From contig JACIYQ010000191.1 in the NCBI GenBank assembly GCA_014359855.1, positions 1 through 7,468 on the forward strand: a stretch of DNA of 7,468 nt, read 5' to 3'. This DNA comes from Parvibaculum sp. (GTDB taxonomy: Bacteria > Pseudomonadota > Alphaproteobacteria > Parvibaculales > Parvibaculaceae). Under the pieces are notes generated by a model. It worked only from the letters and a program-made list of their open reading frames with translations. It searched no databases and was not told the DNA's origin. The position numbers were made by a program, and so were the translations under genes. Shown one piece after another: positions 6,993 to 7,468 of this stretch; position 1 is the stretch's first letter, and each line of letters begins with the position of its first letter.

Positions 6993-7328
6993 ATGAAGAT
7001 ACGGTTTGTCGCGGACAAAAAAATAATTGACGAAGTGCAGAGTTTGATTGGCCGAAGCAGCGACGTGTCCGCCGCCGTCGCCTACTGGGGAAAGAACAGC
7101 GTTAAAGAAACTGGAATCACCCAGCGTAAAAAAGGATCAACAAGAATTCTTTGTGATCTCTTCAGTGGCGCATGCAACCCAGACGAAGTCCTCAAATTAC
7201 TCAAATGCGGCGTCGAAGTTAAAACGCTTGATGGCATGCATGCCAAGGTCTGGGTAAACAGAGACACAGCGATCGTCGGCTCGGCAAACGCGTCTGCCAA
7301 TGGACTTGGTTTTGAAGGCAGCAAGTGA
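6993..7328 (+). pseudogene. PLD-like (HKD) nuclease-family protein truncated by an IS element
   Basis: An open frame of 111 codons with a phospholipase D-type core. The N-terminus (FVADKKIIDEVQSLIG, then VSAAVAYWGKNS) and ILCDLFSGACNP resemble bacterial PLD-domain proteins related to restriction or DNA-cutting nucleases. The HKD half-motif is H83-A-K85 followed by D91 and G96-S97-A-N99-A-S101. The aspartate is one residue further from the lysine than in the plain HxKx4D form. Only one HKD motif is present, so an active enzyme would have to dimerise. The frame ends GFEGSK and stops at TGA 7326-7328, which is the first three bases of the IS terminus; the native C-terminus has therefore been lost or displaced beyond the window. 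GGGAGA (6982-6987) lies 5 nt before the ATG. GC content in two sampled lines is 43-48%, against 70% at the end of slt, suggesting transfer. Substrate unknown; activity of the fragment doubtful. Confidence 0.75.
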
Positions 7329-7363
7329 CCTGAGCCCCTGAACTTCCTCCAGATTTGAGTAGA

Positions 7364-7387
7364 GTCCGTCAACGGAAGGAGACGGAC
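7364..7387 (+). promoter_or_regulatory. Hairpin over the transposase ribosome-binding site
   Basis: GTCCGTC (7364-7370) and GACGGAC (7381-7387) form a perfect 7-bp stem with a 10-nt loop. The Shine-Dalgarno AAGGAG (7376-7381) lies in the loop with its last base in the stem, and ATG 7389 follows one base after the stem. Folding would be expected to reduce transposase translation, a device known from other IS elements. Its function here is inferred. Confidence 0.4.
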
Positions 7388-7388
7388 G

Positions 7389-7468
7389 ATGAAGCGATCG
7401 AGGTTCACGGAGGAGCAGATCATTGCGATCCTGCGGGAGCAGGAAGCGGGTGCGAAGACGGCGGATGT
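7389..7468 (+). CDS. IS3-family transposase OrfA, 5' part
   Basis: The frame begins MKRSRFTEEQIIAILR and continues through an EAGAKTAD segment to the window edge (26 complete codons). This is the characteristic N-terminus of the helix-turn-helix OrfA of IS3-family (IS407-like) elements, which binds the terminal repeats; the DDE catalytic domain is in OrfB, normally reached by -1 frameshifting. AAGGAG (7376-7381) lies 7 nt before the ATG. Whether the gene is intact cannot be judged. Confidence 0.88.
   Translation, partial: MKRSRFTEEQIIAILREQEAGAKTAD

Larger units (their letters stand above)
7326..7468 (+). mobile_element. IS3-family insertion sequence, left end (partial)
   Basis: The element appears to begin at TGACCTGAGCCCCTGAACTT, a terminus with the 5'-TG end usual for IS3-family elements and resembling IS407-group ends as I remember them. 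It is followed 63 nt later by an orfA start typical of the family. The right end, orfB and the second inverted repeat lie beyond the window, so the boundary is inferred from the family and from the break in the PLD frame. A target duplication would be the last few bases before 7326 (for example CAAG at 7322-7325), but the second copy is not visible. Confidence 0.75.

Overview
The window looks like chromosomal DNA of a high-GC alphaproteobacterium, probably near the Rhizobiales or Parvibaculum. The evidence is the strong G/C third-position bias, an ETF-ubiquinone oxidoreductase of alphaproteobacterial type, and a family-4-like uracil-DNA glycosylase with the 'PWRPPGNR' loop that I associate with this class. 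The genus cannot be fixed from the sequence alone.

Layout. The left part lies on the minus strand: a TPR lipoprotein that runs off the left edge (1-1464), and upstream of it the gene for electron-transfer-flavoprotein:ubiquinone oxidoreductase (1585-3255). That gene has a recognisable promoter (3327-3355), an 8-bp inverted repeat in its leader and a clear Shine-Dalgarno. From 3485 the genes run on the plus strand. First comes a compact mntA-hepT toxin-antitoxin pair (MNT nucleotidyltransferase antitoxin and HEPN RNase toxin). It is joined by overlapping stop/start codons to a uracil-DNA glycosylase (4134-5012), which is followed by an exported soluble lytic transglycosylase (5088-6902). After 6902 the base composition drops sharply. 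A small PLD-type (HKD) nuclease-like gene (6993-7325) is cut off by the left end of an IS3-family insertion sequence, whose first three bases (TGA) form its stop codon. The IS and its orfA continue past the right edge.

How the genes relate. The housekeeping genes (respiratory electron entry, DNA repair, cell-wall turnover, an envelope TPR lipoprotein) share no single pathway. The accessory pieces are the mntA-hepT module, apparently slotted between divergent etfQO and udg so that udg is now translated in its wake, and the PLD gene plus IS, which look like the edge of an accessory region. I see no clearly undescribed multi-gene system. The observations most worth checking are the toxin-antitoxin/udg translational coupling, the loss of two of the four Fe-S cysteines in the glycosylase, and the IS-truncated PLD gene.
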